DNA of 64,000 bases from Thalassotalea sp. PS06 (lineage in GTDB: Bacteria; Pseudomonadota; Gammaproteobacteria; Enterobacterales; Alteromonadaceae). The stretch is from assembly GCF_007197775.1 (NCBI RefSeq), contig NZ_CP041638.1, positions 620,001 to 684,000 on the forward strand. The letters are read 5' to 3'. The notes under the pieces were generated by a model that saw only the letters and a list, made by a program, of their open reading frames with translations, searched no databases and was not told the origin of the DNA. A program made the position numbers and the translations under genes. Each line of letters opens with the position of its first letter. Position 1 is the stretch's first letter. This document shows, piece by piece, positions 46,765-55,531 of this stretch.

Positions 46765-48108
46765 ATGCAAAAATCAGTGAAGATATTTTCTGCGATAGCG
46801 TTTGGTGCGATCACTTTGGTTGGCACTAGCGGTTGTGTTACGCAAAACTACGCAGAAGAAAAGCCGGTCGTTGATCGCGCTGTCGATGATCAACAAAAAG
46901 CAAAAACGCGGATCTCCCTGGCTCTGAGTTATCTGAACATGGGGAATATGGCTCAGGCAAAGTTCAATCTTGAGCGAGCCAAAGAATTTGCGCCCAAGTC
47001 CGTCGAAGTATATACCGCGTTCGCCCACTATTTTGAAGTGGTGAGTGAAGACGAACAGGCTGAACAAGCCTACCGAAAAGCATTATCGATTGAAGGCAAT
47101 GATGCCGACACCTTAAATAATTTTGGCGTGTTCTTGTGTAGACAGGAACGTGTCGATGAAGCCGAAAAATATTTCAAAGCTGCTATCAGAGTACCTAGTT
47201 ATCTTCGTATTTCGGAGACCTACGAAAATATCGCTTTGTGTCATTTGAAAATGAATAACTTTGGTAAAGCCGAAGATGCGCTGGAAAGAAGCCTCGCCCA
47301 TAGTCCGAATCGAGCCTCAGGATTATTGCAGTTAGCGCAGTTTAATTATGCTAAACGAGACTACGACCAGGCGGGTCTTTATATGAGCCGTTTCGAATTA
47401 GCAACGCGTCGTTTCACTCCGCAGGCTATGGCGCTGGCGTTTAAGATTCAGCAAAAGATGGGGAATGGGGAAATTGCTGAAAACTACGCAAAAATGCTGA
47501 TGAACATGTTCCCTGAGTCCGATGAAGCACAGCGATATCTTGAAGATGAGTTATCACGTATCGCTGAAGACAAGCTAGCGGATCGTTACTTTGCTTATGT
47601 GGTGAAAAAGTCGAACCCGAACACGTCGAATAAAAATATACTTGCCGTTAAGAAAGTGCAGCCTAAAGAACAGAAACCGACACCTGTCGTTGCCGCGGTA
47701 ATCACGCCAGCGACAACGCCAAAGGTTTTGCCTGCGGCACAAACCAGGGCTGAGCCTGACGTGCCAGCAAAGCCTGCTAAACAGGAAACGCCTGCGACAA
47801 CGCAGACTGTGGCCAATGCCACTACGCAAGTGGTTAGCGCTGCAAAACCTGCCAGCAAACCGAATAGTCAGGCGACCACTAAGGCGGTTTCTACAACGAC
47901 GCCAGTGGCAGCAAATGTAACGACAACTGCCACGCCATCTGCAGTCCCTATCGATGGACCAGTGCATATTGTCGCGAAAGGTGATAACTTGTACCGAATT
48001 TCATTAAAGTACAACATCACCATCAGCACCCTGCGACGCTGGAATGATCTGGTGGATGAGAATATAAATGTTGGTCAGGCGATTCGCCTGAGCCGACCCA
48101 AAAAGTAG
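46765..48108 (+). CDS. pilW: Type IV pilus stability lipoprotein PilW with C-terminal LysM domain
   Basis: The signal peptide ends in a lipobox LVGTSGC (Cys24). TPR repeats fill about residues 40-255 (LALSYLNMGNMAQAKFNLE, DADTLNNFGVFLCRQERVDEA), as in PilW/PilF, which helps the PilQ secretin assemble. A low-complexity Pro/Thr/Ala linker (about 300-395) and a LysM domain (HIVAKGDNLYRISLKYNITI to INVGQAIRL, about 400-444) follow. The usual protein of about 250 residues ends after the TPRs, so the peptidoglycan-binding tail is an extension. Confidence 0.88.
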   Translation: MQKSVKIFSAIAFGAITLVGTSGCVTQNYAEEKPVVDRAVDDQQKAKTRISLALSYLNMGNMAQAKFNLERAKEFAPKSVEVYTAFAHYFEVVSEDEQAEQAYRKALSIEGNDADTLNNFGVFLCRQERVDEAEKYFKAAIRVPSYLRISETYENIALCHLKMNNFGKAEDALERSLAHSPNRASGLLQLAQFNYAKRDYDQAGLYMSRFELATRRFTPQAMALAFKIQQKMGNGEIAENYAKMLMNMFPESDEAQRYLEDELSRIAEDKLADRYFAYVVKKSNPNTSNKNILAVKKVQPKEQKPTPVVAAVITPATTPKVLPAAQTRAEPDVPAKPAKQETPATTQTVANATTQVVSAAKPASKPNSQATTKAVSTTTPVAANVTTTATPSAVPIDGPVHIVAKGDNLYRISLKYNITISTLRRWNDLVDENINVGQAIRLSRPKK

Positions 48109-48127
48109 TCAGAGTTAACAGAATATT

Positions 48128-49225
48128 ATGAGCGAACAAAACCAACCTATTGATATCAGTGAAGATATCGAAGTAGTAGGGCCGGGACAAATGCTCCGGG
48201 AGGCCCGGGAATCGAGGGGCTTGAGTCAAAAAGACGTGGCTACGCATTTAAATTTCCGTCTGGCATTGGTTAATGAACTCGAGACGGAATCGTTTGATTC
48301 GGCGACGCCGACTACTTTTCTACGCGGATATTTACGCAACTATGCGAAGTTCCTCGGTCTTAATGAAAAAGACGTACTTGCGAGCTATGAGACGCTTGGC
48401 GTTGCCCGTCAGCAACGAGCTGAGATGAAGAGTTTTTCGCGAAGCACCGCTAAAAAAGCAGAAAACAAATTATTAATGGTTTCCAGCACAGTGATTGCCG
48501 CGTTAATGATTGGCGTTTCCGTGTACCATTTTATTATGGAAGATAGCGGAGAAACTCAGGTTGTTGGCTCTGGTTCAACGGTTGAAACCAAACAAGACGA
48601 TATTATTACCGGTAACGTCGATACGGACGAGGAGCTGCATAGCGAAGCGCCTGTTGCCGAGGCATCGGGTGAACGAGTTGCAAGCAACTCAACCAATTCC
48701 GAAATGGTCGCATTATCGGCCGTCTCCATTGACAATGATACGGCGCAAACTGGCGACAATGGTGTGGAGGCAATTCAACCTGAAGCATCCCAAGATAGTA
48801 ACGAAGTGATGCAGGAAGAAACATTAGCATCGGTAGCCGTTATCAATGCTGAGCCGGCTAATAGCAACGACGTTTCAGCCTCTGATGAGGAAAGCCTTGC
48901 CTCAGCAGTTACCGGTCAGATTCCTGCAGCTGACACGCAAGCCGATCTCCAGCCTGTATTGCAGGCGGAATTAAAGTTCGTATTTAGTGGTGATTGTTGG
49001 GTAAATATCTTTGATGCCGATGGCAACCGATTAGCCTGGGGTATTAAGAAAAACGATTACGTGATGACATTGACAGGCAAGCCTCCTTTTAATGTTACTT
49101 TAGGCAAACCAGAGCTGGTACAGATGTCGTATCAGGGAGAAAACGTTTCTCTGAGCCAATATAAAGTTGGCCAGATAGCAAAAATGCTAGTCCCTGAGCC
49201 TGTTGTTGAAGAAGCTGCCGAATAA
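48128..49225 (+). CDS. rodZ: Cell-shape protein RodZ
   Basis: RodZ links MreB to the rod elongation complex. The 365-residue protein has an N-terminal helix-turn-helix (about 18-80, LREARESRGLSQKDVATHLN), a basic juxtamembrane patch, one membrane helix (about 115-137), an acidic low-complexity periplasmic linker and a C-terminal DUF4115 domain (about 280-355, FSGDCWVNIFDADGNRLAWGIKK). It lies between pilW and ispG, as in many gammaproteobacteria. Confidence 0.94.
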   Translation: MSEQNQPIDISEDIEVVGPGQMLREARESRGLSQKDVATHLNFRLALVNELETESFDSATPTTFLRGYLRNYAKFLGLNEKDVLASYETLGVARQQRAEMKSFSRSTAKKAENKLLMVSSTVIAALMIGVSVYHFIMEDSGETQVVGSGSTVETKQDDIITGNVDTDEELHSEAPVAEASGERVASNSTNSEMVALSAVSIDNDTAQTGDNGVEAIQPEASQDSNEVMQEETLASVAVINAEPANSNDVSASDEESLASAVTGQIPAADTQADLQPVLQAELKFVFSGDCWVNIFDADGNRLAWGIKKNDYVMTLTGKPPFNVTLGKPELVQMSYQGENVSLSQYKVGQIAKMLVPEPVVEEAAE

Positions 49226-49266
49226 ATCGCCAAGCGCATTTAACACGTTAAATTAATAGACAAAAC

Positions 49267-50382
49267 ATGTTTACAGAAAATCCTATAAAACGTCGCAAAT
49301 CCACGCAGATTATGGTGGGTAATGTACCGGTTGGCGGCGATGCACCAATTTCGGTGCAATCTATGACCAATACCCTAACCACCGATGTAGCAGCAACGGT
49401 CAGGCAGATCCGCGATCTGGAAAACGTTGGTGCTGATATTGTTCGTGTATCGGTGCCTACTATGGACGCCGCCGAAGCGTTTAAGCAAATCAAGCAACAG
49501 GTAAAGGTACCTTTAGTTGCGGATATTCATTTTGACTACCGCATTGCCCTGAAAGTTGCCGAATATGGCGTAGACTGTTTACGTATCAATCCCGGCAACA
49601 TTGGCCGTGAAGACCGTATACGTGCCGTAGTCGATGCCGCTCGAGATAAAAATATCCCAATCCGTATCGGTGTTAACGGTGGGTCACTAGAACGAGACCT
49701 TCAGGAAAAGTATAAAGAGCCAACGCCTGATGCATTATTGGAGTCAGCACTTCGCCACGTCGACATTTTAGACCGCCTGAACTTCGATCAGTTTAAGGTG
49801 AGTGTCAAAGCTTCCGATGTGTTTTTAGCAGTCGGCGCCTATCGCCTGTTAGCAAAGCAAATCGATAACCCGTTGCACCTTGGAATTACCGAAGCCGGTG
49901 GTTTTCGCTCAGGGGCGGTAAAATCATCCGTAGGGTTAGGAATGCTATTGGCCGAAGGCATTGGCGATACCCTGCGGGTATCCCTGGCTGCTAACCCAGT
50001 AGAAGAAATCAAGGTAGGCTTTGATATTTTAAAATCTTTGCGCTTACGTTCCCGTGGCATCAATTTTATCGCTTGCCCAAGCTGCTCACGTCAGGAATTT
50101 GATGTCATTTCTACAGTAAATGCTCTGGAGGAGAGGCTCGAAGACATACTCACACCAATGGATGTTTCCATTATTGGTTGTGTGGTCAACGGTCCAGGTG
50201 AAGCGACGGTTTCCGATCTTGGTTTAACCGGCTCTAATCGAAAGAGTGGCTTTTACTTAGATGGGGTTCGTCAAAAAGAACGTATCGATAACACCGACAT
50301 CGTCAATCAGTTAGAAAAGAAAATTCGCGCCAGAGCGGATTTGTTATCCGAACAACGCAAAATCGACATTAAAGAACTGTAG
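49267..50382 (+). CDS. ispG: 4-hydroxy-3-methylbut-2-enyl diphosphate synthase IspG
   Basis: IspG performs the next-to-last step of the MEP isoprenoid pathway with a 4Fe-4S cluster. The 371 residues include [21 protein letters not shown] and cluster cysteines in [12 protein letters not shown] and GCVVNGPGE. Length matches E. coli IspG. It begins 41 bp after rodZ. Confidence 0.97.
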   Translation: MFTENPIKRRKSTQIMVGNVPVGGDAPISVQSMTNTLTTDVAATVRQIRDLENVGADIVRVSVPTMDAAEAFKQIKQQVKVPLVADIHFDYRIALKVAEYGVDCLRINPGNIGREDRIRAVVDAARDKNIPIRIGVNGGSLERDLQEKYKEPTPDALLESALRHVDILDRLNFDQFKVSVKASDVFLAVGAYRLLAKQIDNPLHLGITEAGGFRSGAVKSSVGLGMLLAEGIGDTLRVSLAANPVEEIKVGFDILKSLRLRSRGINFIACPSCSRQEFDVISTVNALEERLEDILTPMDVSIIGCVVNGPGEATVSDLGLTGSNRKSGFYLDGVRQKERIDNTDIVNQLEKKIRARADLLSEQRKIDIKEL

Positions 50383-50393
50383 GGCGATAAGGT

Positions 50394-50422
50394 TTTACGT
50401 TTGTCGCTGATTTGCCTATAAT
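50394..50422 (+). promoter_or_regulatory. Candidate hisS promoter
   Basis: TTTACG (50394-50399), 17 bp and TATAAT (50417-50422) fit a sigma-70 promoter about 50 bp before hisS, giving hisS-yfgM-bamB an internal start within the longer run. Confidence 0.6.
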
Positions 50423-50470
50423 GCCGCCCTTGTGGCGAATTTACCAACAAAGATTTAAGAGAATATTCGA

Positions 50471-51751
50471 GTGAGTAAAGCTATTCAAGCCATTCGTGGA
50501 ATGAACGATTGTTTACCGGGCGAGACAGAGAAATGGCAACGGGTTGAACAGGTATTGCGCAAGGTTGCCAGTAATTATGGCTACTCGGAAATTCGCATGC
50601 CGGTGGTGGAATCCACTGCACTTTTCAAACGTGGTATTGGTGAAGTAACTGATATTGTTGAAAAAGAAATGTATACCTTCGAGGATCGTAATGGCGATTC
50701 TCTAACCTTGAGACCGGAAGGTACAGCCAGTTGTGTGCGTGCCGGTAATCAGCATGGCCTGCTTTATAACCAGGAACAGCGTCTGTGGTATATGGGGCCA
50801 ATGTTCCGTCATGAACGTCCGCAAAAGGGGCGTTATCGACAGTTTCATCAGTTTGGTCTGGAAAGCTTCGGTATTGGTAGTGCCGATATTGATGCTGAAG
50901 TCATTATTTTGAGTGCTCGCCTATGGCGGGAACTTGGCATCGAAGAATTTGTCACACTAGAGCTAAACTCGCTAGGCTCGAATGAGGCTCGTGCAGAATA
51001 CCGTCAGGCTTTAGTTGAGTTTTTGACTCAGCACCAAGAAAAGTTAGATGATGACTCACGCCGTCGTATGCATTCGAATCCGCTTCGCGTTTTAGATAGC
51101 AAGAATCCTGATGTTCAGGCGTTGTTAGTTGATGCTCCTAAGCTTTCCGAGTACTTAGATGCTGAATCAGCCGAGCATTTTGCCGACGTTTGTAAGCGTC
51201 TGGATGCTGCAGGGATTTCTTATCGCTTAAATGATAAGTTGGTTCGTGGTTTGGATTATTACAACCGCACGGTTTTCGAATGGGTAACCGAATCTCTGGG
51301 TGCTCAGGGGACTGTGTGTGCCGGTGGTCGTTATGATGGCCTGGTAGAGCAGTTGGGTGGTAAAGCTACTCCGGCAGTAGGTTTTGCACTGGGCATTGAG
51401 CGCCTGGTATTGCTATTGTCGAGTCTGGATAAATTTAACGATCTACGTCCCGCAGCAGATGTTTACGTAGTGAGCATGGGTGATGCAGCAGAAATGGCGG
51501 CGTTATCTCTGTCTGAACAATGGCGAGATGCCGTACCAGGTATTCGCATTCAGACTCACTGTGGTGGTGGAAAATTCCAGAAACAGTTAAAGCGCGCCGA
51601 TAAATCCGGTGCCGAGATCGCCATAATTCTAGGCGAATCTGAAGTAGAACAACAAACAGTGACCGTAAAATATTTACGGCAACAAAAAGAACAAGTCAGC
51701 CTGCCTTTTGAGCAAGTCGCAGTGCTGTTAACGAATTTATTAGAAGGGTAA
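50471..51751 (+). CDS. hisS: Histidyl-tRNA synthetase
   Basis: This class II synthetase charges tRNA-His. The 426-residue protein has motif 1 near the N-terminus, motif 2 [19 protein letters not shown], histidine-specific loops ([14 protein letters not shown] and AGGRYDGL) and motif 3 [10 protein letters not shown]. The start is GTG. It is 4 bp from yfgM, so the two are translationally coupled. Confidence 0.97.
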   Translation: MSKAIQAIRGMNDCLPGETEKWQRVEQVLRKVASNYGYSEIRMPVVESTALFKRGIGEVTDIVEKEMYTFEDRNGDSLTLRPEGTASCVRAGNQHGLLYNQEQRLWYMGPMFRHERPQKGRYRQFHQFGLESFGIGSADIDAEVIILSARLWRELGIEEFVTLELNSLGSNEARAEYRQALVEFLTQHQEKLDDDSRRRMHSNPLRVLDSKNPDVQALLVDAPKLSEYLDAESAEHFADVCKRLDAAGISYRLNDKLVRGLDYYNRTVFEWVTESLGAQGTVCAGGRYDGLVEQLGGKATPAVGFALGIERLVLLLSSLDKFNDLRPAADVYVVSMGDAAEMAALSLSEQWRDAVPGIRIQTHCGGGKFQKQLKRADKSGAEIAIILGESEVEQQTVTVKYLRQQKEQVSLPFEQVAVLLTNLLEG

Positions 51752-51755
51752 CGTT

Positions 51756-52394
51756 GTGGAAATTTATCAATCTGAAGAACAACAAGTAGAAGCAATTAAG
51801 AAGTTTTGGAAAGATAACGGTAATTCCATTATCGCTGGTCTGGTAATCGGATTAGGGGGCTTTATCGGCTTTAACTATTACCAAAATAGCCAAATCGAAG
51901 CGATGGAATCCGCTTCTAGCCAGTATCAGCAAAACATCGAAGTGATGAATACTAACGGTGAAGAATTCCGCACCAACAGCAAAACGTTTATCAACGAGCA
52001 TAAAGATTCAAGCTATGCCTCGTTCACCGCACTTGCGTTGGCAAAAGATGCGGCATCACATGGTGATTACAAAGAAGCTGAGAAGCAACTTAGCAGTGCT
52101 GCCGAACTTGCACCAAGCGAAGAAGTTAAAGCTATCGCTCAGCTGCGTTTGGCACGTGTGCAAATTCAACAAGAGAATATCGACGCAGCACTAGCAACGT
52201 TAGCGAAACCTTTCCCTGAAAAGTTCGCGGCAACCGTAGCTGAAACGAAAGGTGATGCCTACCTGTTAAGCGGCGACAAGCAACAGGCGCGCAGTGCGTA
52301 TCAATCTGCGGTTGTTGCAGGTGGTTTGGAATCAAGCCCGCAATTACAAATGAAACTGGACGATTTAGCGATTGCCGTAAACGTTGCTGGTTAA
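51756..52394 (+). CDS. yfgM: YfgM, ancillary SecYEG/BAM-linked TPR membrane protein
   Basis: The 212-residue protein has one membrane helix (about 24-45, SIIAGLVIGLGGFIGFNYY) and periplasmic TPR-like repeats, the YfgM plan. YfgM associates with the Sec translocon and periplasmic chaperones in E. coli. The start is GTG. Its place between hisS and bamB supports the call. Confidence 0.92.
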   Translation: MEIYQSEEQQVEAIKKFWKDNGNSIIAGLVIGLGGFIGFNYYQNSQIEAMESASSQYQQNIEVMNTNGEEFRTNSKTFINEHKDSSYASFTALALAKDAASHGDYKEAEKQLSSAAELAPSEEVKAIAQLRLARVQIQQENIDAALATLAKPFPEKFAATVAETKGDAYLLSGDKQQARSAYQSAVVAGGLESSPQLQMKLDDLAIAVNVAG

Positions 52395-52409
52395 TTTGAG
52401 GGAACTGGT

Positions 52410-53612
52410 GTGAAAAACCTGAACAAAAAATTATTAAGCACCATGCTGGCAACATCCTTGCTGTTTGGTTGTGCCTCTGATGATGACGAAGAAGATACCA
52501 GTACGCTGGTTGCTGAACTTACCGAAATCGATGCGAAGTTTACCCCAGAAGTGTTGTGGGAACAGTCTACGAAAAAAGGTGTTCAGCATTATTTTTCGCG
52601 CTTAAACCCAGTTGTTGCTTATGGCAAAGTGTTTACTGCCGAACGTCTTGGTGAGGCTTATGCTTTCGACCAGGAGACCGGTAATAAACTTTGGGAAATC
52701 GATTTAAGCGATATCGAAGGCACCCGTGGGTTCTTTGATGACCGCGAGACTGCACGTATTTCCGGTGGCGGTGTCGCTGGGTACAACATGGTTGTCTGGG
52801 GCAGCGAGAATGGTATTGTCTACGCCCTTGACCAGGAAACTGGTGAGTTATTGTGGCAGGCAAAAGTGCCAGGGGAAGTGATTTCTAACCCAGCACTGGA
52901 AGCCAATATGGTTCTGGTTAATACCGTTTCCGGGTCTTTAATCGCCCTGGATGCACAAACGGGTGAAGAAAAGTGGAAAGCGGATCAAAGTGTCCCGCCA
53001 TTGACGTTGCGTGGCGCAAGTGGCGTTGTTGGTAGTTCTGGTGGTGCATTTATTGGTAACGCTAAGGGTGAAGTCGTTGTTTATATCGTTGATAGCGGCC
53101 AACAGGGCTGGGCGACTGAAATTGGTGAGCCTTCAGGAGCTACCGAATTACAACGCATCGTTGATGTTGATGTAACACCAGTTGTTTTTGGCGACAAGCT
53201 TTACGGTATTTCTTCTAATGGTAATCTGGCAGCCCTAGACCTTCGTTCGGGGCGTGAAATCTGGAAACGCAAATATTCATCTTATCGACAGCTAACCGTC
53301 GATGGGAATCAGATTTTCGCTACCGATGACAAAGGCCATATTTACGCCTTAAACCGCAACGACGGGACTGAGATGTGGAGTCAGTTATCATTTACTAACC
53401 GTGACACTACTGGTGCTGTGAGTGTTGGCGATTATGTTGTCGTTGGTGATGTTGAAGGCTATTTGCATTGGTTAAGCAAAACTGATGGTACTATTGTAGC
53501 CCGATATCGAGTCGATAACAGTGCCATCTATGTAACGCCAGTGGTGAGTGAGGGTCTTATATACGCACAGTCACGTGACGGTGAACTGCAGGTTATCAAA
53601 ACCCCAGAGTAG
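52410..53612 (+). CDS. bamB: Outer-membrane assembly lipoprotein BamB
   Basis: BamB is the beta-propeller lipoprotein of the BAM complex. The signal peptide ends in SLLFGC (lipobox), followed by an acidic stretch and PQQ-like blades (DQETGNKLWEIDL, DQETGELLWQAKV, DAQTGEEKWKAD, RSGREIWKRKYS, RNDGTEMWSQL). 400 residues is normal. The start is GTG, 15 bp after yfgM. Confidence 0.95.
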   Translation: MKNLNKKLLSTMLATSLLFGCASDDDEEDTSTLVAELTEIDAKFTPEVLWEQSTKKGVQHYFSRLNPVVAYGKVFTAERLGEAYAFDQETGNKLWEIDLSDIEGTRGFFDDRETARISGGGVAGYNMVVWGSENGIVYALDQETGELLWQAKVPGEVISNPALEANMVLVNTVSGSLIALDAQTGEEKWKADQSVPPLTLRGASGVVGSSGGAFIGNAKGEVVVYIVDSGQQGWATEIGEPSGATELQRIVDVDVTPVVFGDKLYGISSNGNLAALDLRSGREIWKRKYSSYRQLTVDGNQIFATDDKGHIYALNRNDGTEMWSQLSFTNRDTTGAVSVGDYVVVGDVEGYLHWLSKTDGTIVARYRVDNSAIYVTPVVSEGLIYAQSRDGELQVIKTPE

Positions 53613-53700
53613 ACTCTGAACCCGTTGTTTAACATCGGGTTTTATAGGAAAAGCAAATTTTTGCCAAAGGCAATAAAAGCCAAAGTTTGCTAAAGTTATC

Positions 53701-53740
53701 AGCGGCCCCGTAAGTTTTACGGGGCCGCTATTATTTTATT
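53701..53740 (+). terminator. Terminator of bamB
   Basis: AGCGGCCCCGTAA (53701-53713), a GTT loop and TTACGGGGCCGCT (53717-53729) form a perfect 13-bp stem followed by ATTATTTTATT. It separates bamB from der. Confidence 0.85.
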
Positions 53741-53761
53741 AAGATTATTTTTGAGGTAGCC

Positions 53762-55240
53762 ATGCTTCCTGTTGTTGCTCTGGTTGGGCGGCCTAATGTA
53801 GGTAAATCAACTCTTTTTAACCGTTTAACCAGGACTCGAGATGCACTTGTGGCAGATTACCCGGGCCTTACCCGCGATCGTCAATATGGACAGGCGGAAG
53901 TCGAAGGGCAAGCTTTTATTGTCATCGATACCGGTGGTATCGTCGGCAATGAGGAAGGTATTGATGCATTGATGGCGGAACAATCGCTTATGGCCATTGA
54001 TGAAGCTGACGCGGTATTGTTTTTGGTTGACGCAAGGGCGGGTTTAACTTCTGCGGATGAATCGATTGCCGATTACCTTCGTAAGCAAAGCAAAAAAGTC
54101 TTTTTAGTGGCGAATAAAATTGATGGCATCGACGCAGATTCTGCGGTGGCTGAATTTTATCATCTGGGACTTGGCGACACCGTTCATCAAATAGCTGCGG
54201 CACATAACCGAGGTGTAACCCAATTATTAAACCTTGCTTTGGCGCCACATATCGATGGTTTGGCGCACAGCGATGACGACGAAAATTCTGACCTTGATCA
54301 CGACTACGATTCAGGTGTGCACCTGGAAGAAGGTGAAGAGTTTGATGACAGTGAAGAAACCGCTCAAGACGACAAAATCAAGCTGGCGATCATCGGTAAA
54401 CCAAATGTTGGTAAATCGACTCTGACTAACCGCATTCTCGGTGAAGAGCGTGTGGTTGTTTATGATATGCCTGGCACAACACGCGACAGTGTGTACATTC
54501 CCATGGAACGAGGTGATCGCGAGTACACCTTAATTGATACCGCAGGTATTCGTCGCCGTAAAAATGTTACCGATGCCGTTGAAAAGTTTTCGGTTATTAA
54601 AACCCTGCAAGCGATTGAAGATGCCAACGTCGTATTATTGGTTATCGATGCCAGAGACGGCATAACCGACCAGGATTTATCCTTATTAGGATATGTTCTT
54701 GAATCCGGTCGCTCGCTAGTGTTGGTTGTCAATAAATGGGATGGTCTTGATAATGATATTAAAGACCGTGTTAAATCCGAGCTTGATCGTCGCTTAGGTT
54801 TTATCGACTTTGCCCGATTACACTTTATTTCCGCCCTTCACGGTACTGGTGTCGGACATTTGTTTGAATCGGTGGAAGAAGCATTTGATTCAGCAACCCG
54901 TCGCACATCAACGGCAATGCTGACTAAAATCATGGATATGGCGGTCTTTGATCACCAGCCGCCAATGGTGAATGGCCGTCGTATCAAACTAAAATACGCC
55001 CATGCTGGTGGCTATAATCCGCCAATTATTGTAATCCACGGCAATCAGGTGAATGCTCTGCCGCAATCCTACAAGCGTTATTTGATGAACTATTTCCGCA
55101 AAGCGCTAAAAATTATGGGGACACCAATTAAGGTAGAATTCAGAGGCACCTCTAACCCATTTTCGAATAAGCGCAAGCTCACCTACACAGAGCAAAAAAA
55201 GCGTGCAAGGGCTACGCAGGGTTATAAAACTAAAGATTAA
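53762..55240 (+). CDS. der: Ribosome-associated GTPase Der (EngA)
   Basis: Der has two tandem GTPase domains and is needed for 50S subunit maturation. The 492-residue protein shows [12 protein letters not shown] (G1, domain 1) and [12 protein letters not shown] (domain 2), DTGG/DTAG G3 motifs and NKID/NKWD G4 motifs. A very acidic linker (about 170-205) joins the domains, and a KH-like C-terminus follows. Length and order are typical. Confidence 0.97.
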   Translation: MLPVVALVGRPNVGKSTLFNRLTRTRDALVADYPGLTRDRQYGQAEVEGQAFIVIDTGGIVGNEEGIDALMAEQSLMAIDEADAVLFLVDARAGLTSADESIADYLRKQSKKVFLVANKIDGIDADSAVAEFYHLGLGDTVHQIAAAHNRGVTQLLNLALAPHIDGLAHSDDDENSDLDHDYDSGVHLEEGEEFDDSEETAQDDKIKLAIIGKPNVGKSTLTNRILGEERVVVYDMPGTTRDSVYIPMERGDREYTLIDTAGIRRRKNVTDAVEKFSVIKTLQAIEDANVVLLVIDARDGITDQDLSLLGYVLESGRSLVLVVNKWDGLDNDIKDRVKSELDRRLGFIDFARLHFISALHGTGVGHLFESVEEAFDSATRRTSTAMLTKIMDMAVFDHQPPMVNGRRIKLKYAHAGGYNPPIIVIHGNQVNALPQSYKRYLMNYFRKALKIMGTPIKVEFRGTSNPFSNKRKLTYTEQKKRARATQGYKTKD

Positions 55241-55241
55241 C

Positions 55242-55288
55242 AACGAACGTAAAAAAGGCTGCAGTTTGCAGCCTTTTTTACGTTCGTT
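55242..55288 (+). terminator. Long perfect hairpin terminator of der
   Basis: Arms 55242-55263 and 55267-55288 are perfect 22-bp inverted copies around a GTT loop; the inner part is AAAAAAGGCTGCA/TGCAGCCTTTTTT. The poly-A/poly-T placement allows termination on both strands, here for der and any transcript passing xseA. Confidence 0.9.
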
Positions 55289-55303
55289 CGGCAATAGATG
55301 AAA

Positions 55304-55338
55304 GATGACAGACGGCAGACTGCGGATATCTTGGCAAG
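55304..55338 (+). repeat. CAGACGGCAG-type repeat after the der terminator
   Basis: GACAGACGGCAGACTGCGG followed by ATATCTTGGCAAG lies 16 bp after the der hairpin. The tail TCTTGGCAAG also follows the nadC copy. The order of gene, hairpin, repeat and tail is conserved. Confidence 0.65.
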
Positions 55339-55347
55339 ACAGAAATT

Positions 55348-55398
55348 GGGGTCACATCTTGAATTGTGCAATGGTTTGCAAAATTCAAGATCTGACCC
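55348..55398. repeat. REP-like palindrome GGGTCA.ATCTTGAATT
   Basis: GGGTCACATCTTGAATT (55349-55365) and AATTCAAGATCTGACCC (55382-55398) are inverted copies with a single mismatch. From memory, sequences like this accompany REP-associated tyrosine transposases in marine gammaproteobacteria; no transposase lies nearby. Confidence 0.55.
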
Positions 55399-55408
55399 GA
55401 CTCATTCG

Positions 55409-55425
55409 TAATGTGATTGGTATTA
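55409..55425 (+). mobile_element. Solo right end of the TACCAATC MITE
   Basis: TAATGTGATTGGTA followed by TTA matches the right end of MITE copy 2 and the family's target duplication. No left end is found within 300 bp, so this is a remnant or a chance match of about 14 bp. Confidence 0.4.
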
Positions 55426-55503
55426 CATCGCCGCGACTGAAAAAGAGACCAGTAAGGCTAGAAGCAAAATAAAAAGTAATGCACGTTTCATGCTATTAAG
55501 CAT
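55423..55503 (-). CDS. Possible 26-residue hydrophobic peptide
   Basis: The reverse strand from ATG 55501-55503 reads MLNSMKRALLFILLLALLVS and ends in FSVAAM. It is one membrane segment after a basic start. Its stop codon is the TTA next to the MITE end. It resembles very short type I toxins in form, or it could be a signal-peptide stub of a gene cut by the element. There is no clear ribosome site. Low confidence. Confidence 0.3.
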   Translation of the reverse strand: MLNSMKRALLFILLLALLVSFSVAAM

Positions 55504-55531
55504 AGATAGCACAAGCCCTGCCGGCAACGTA

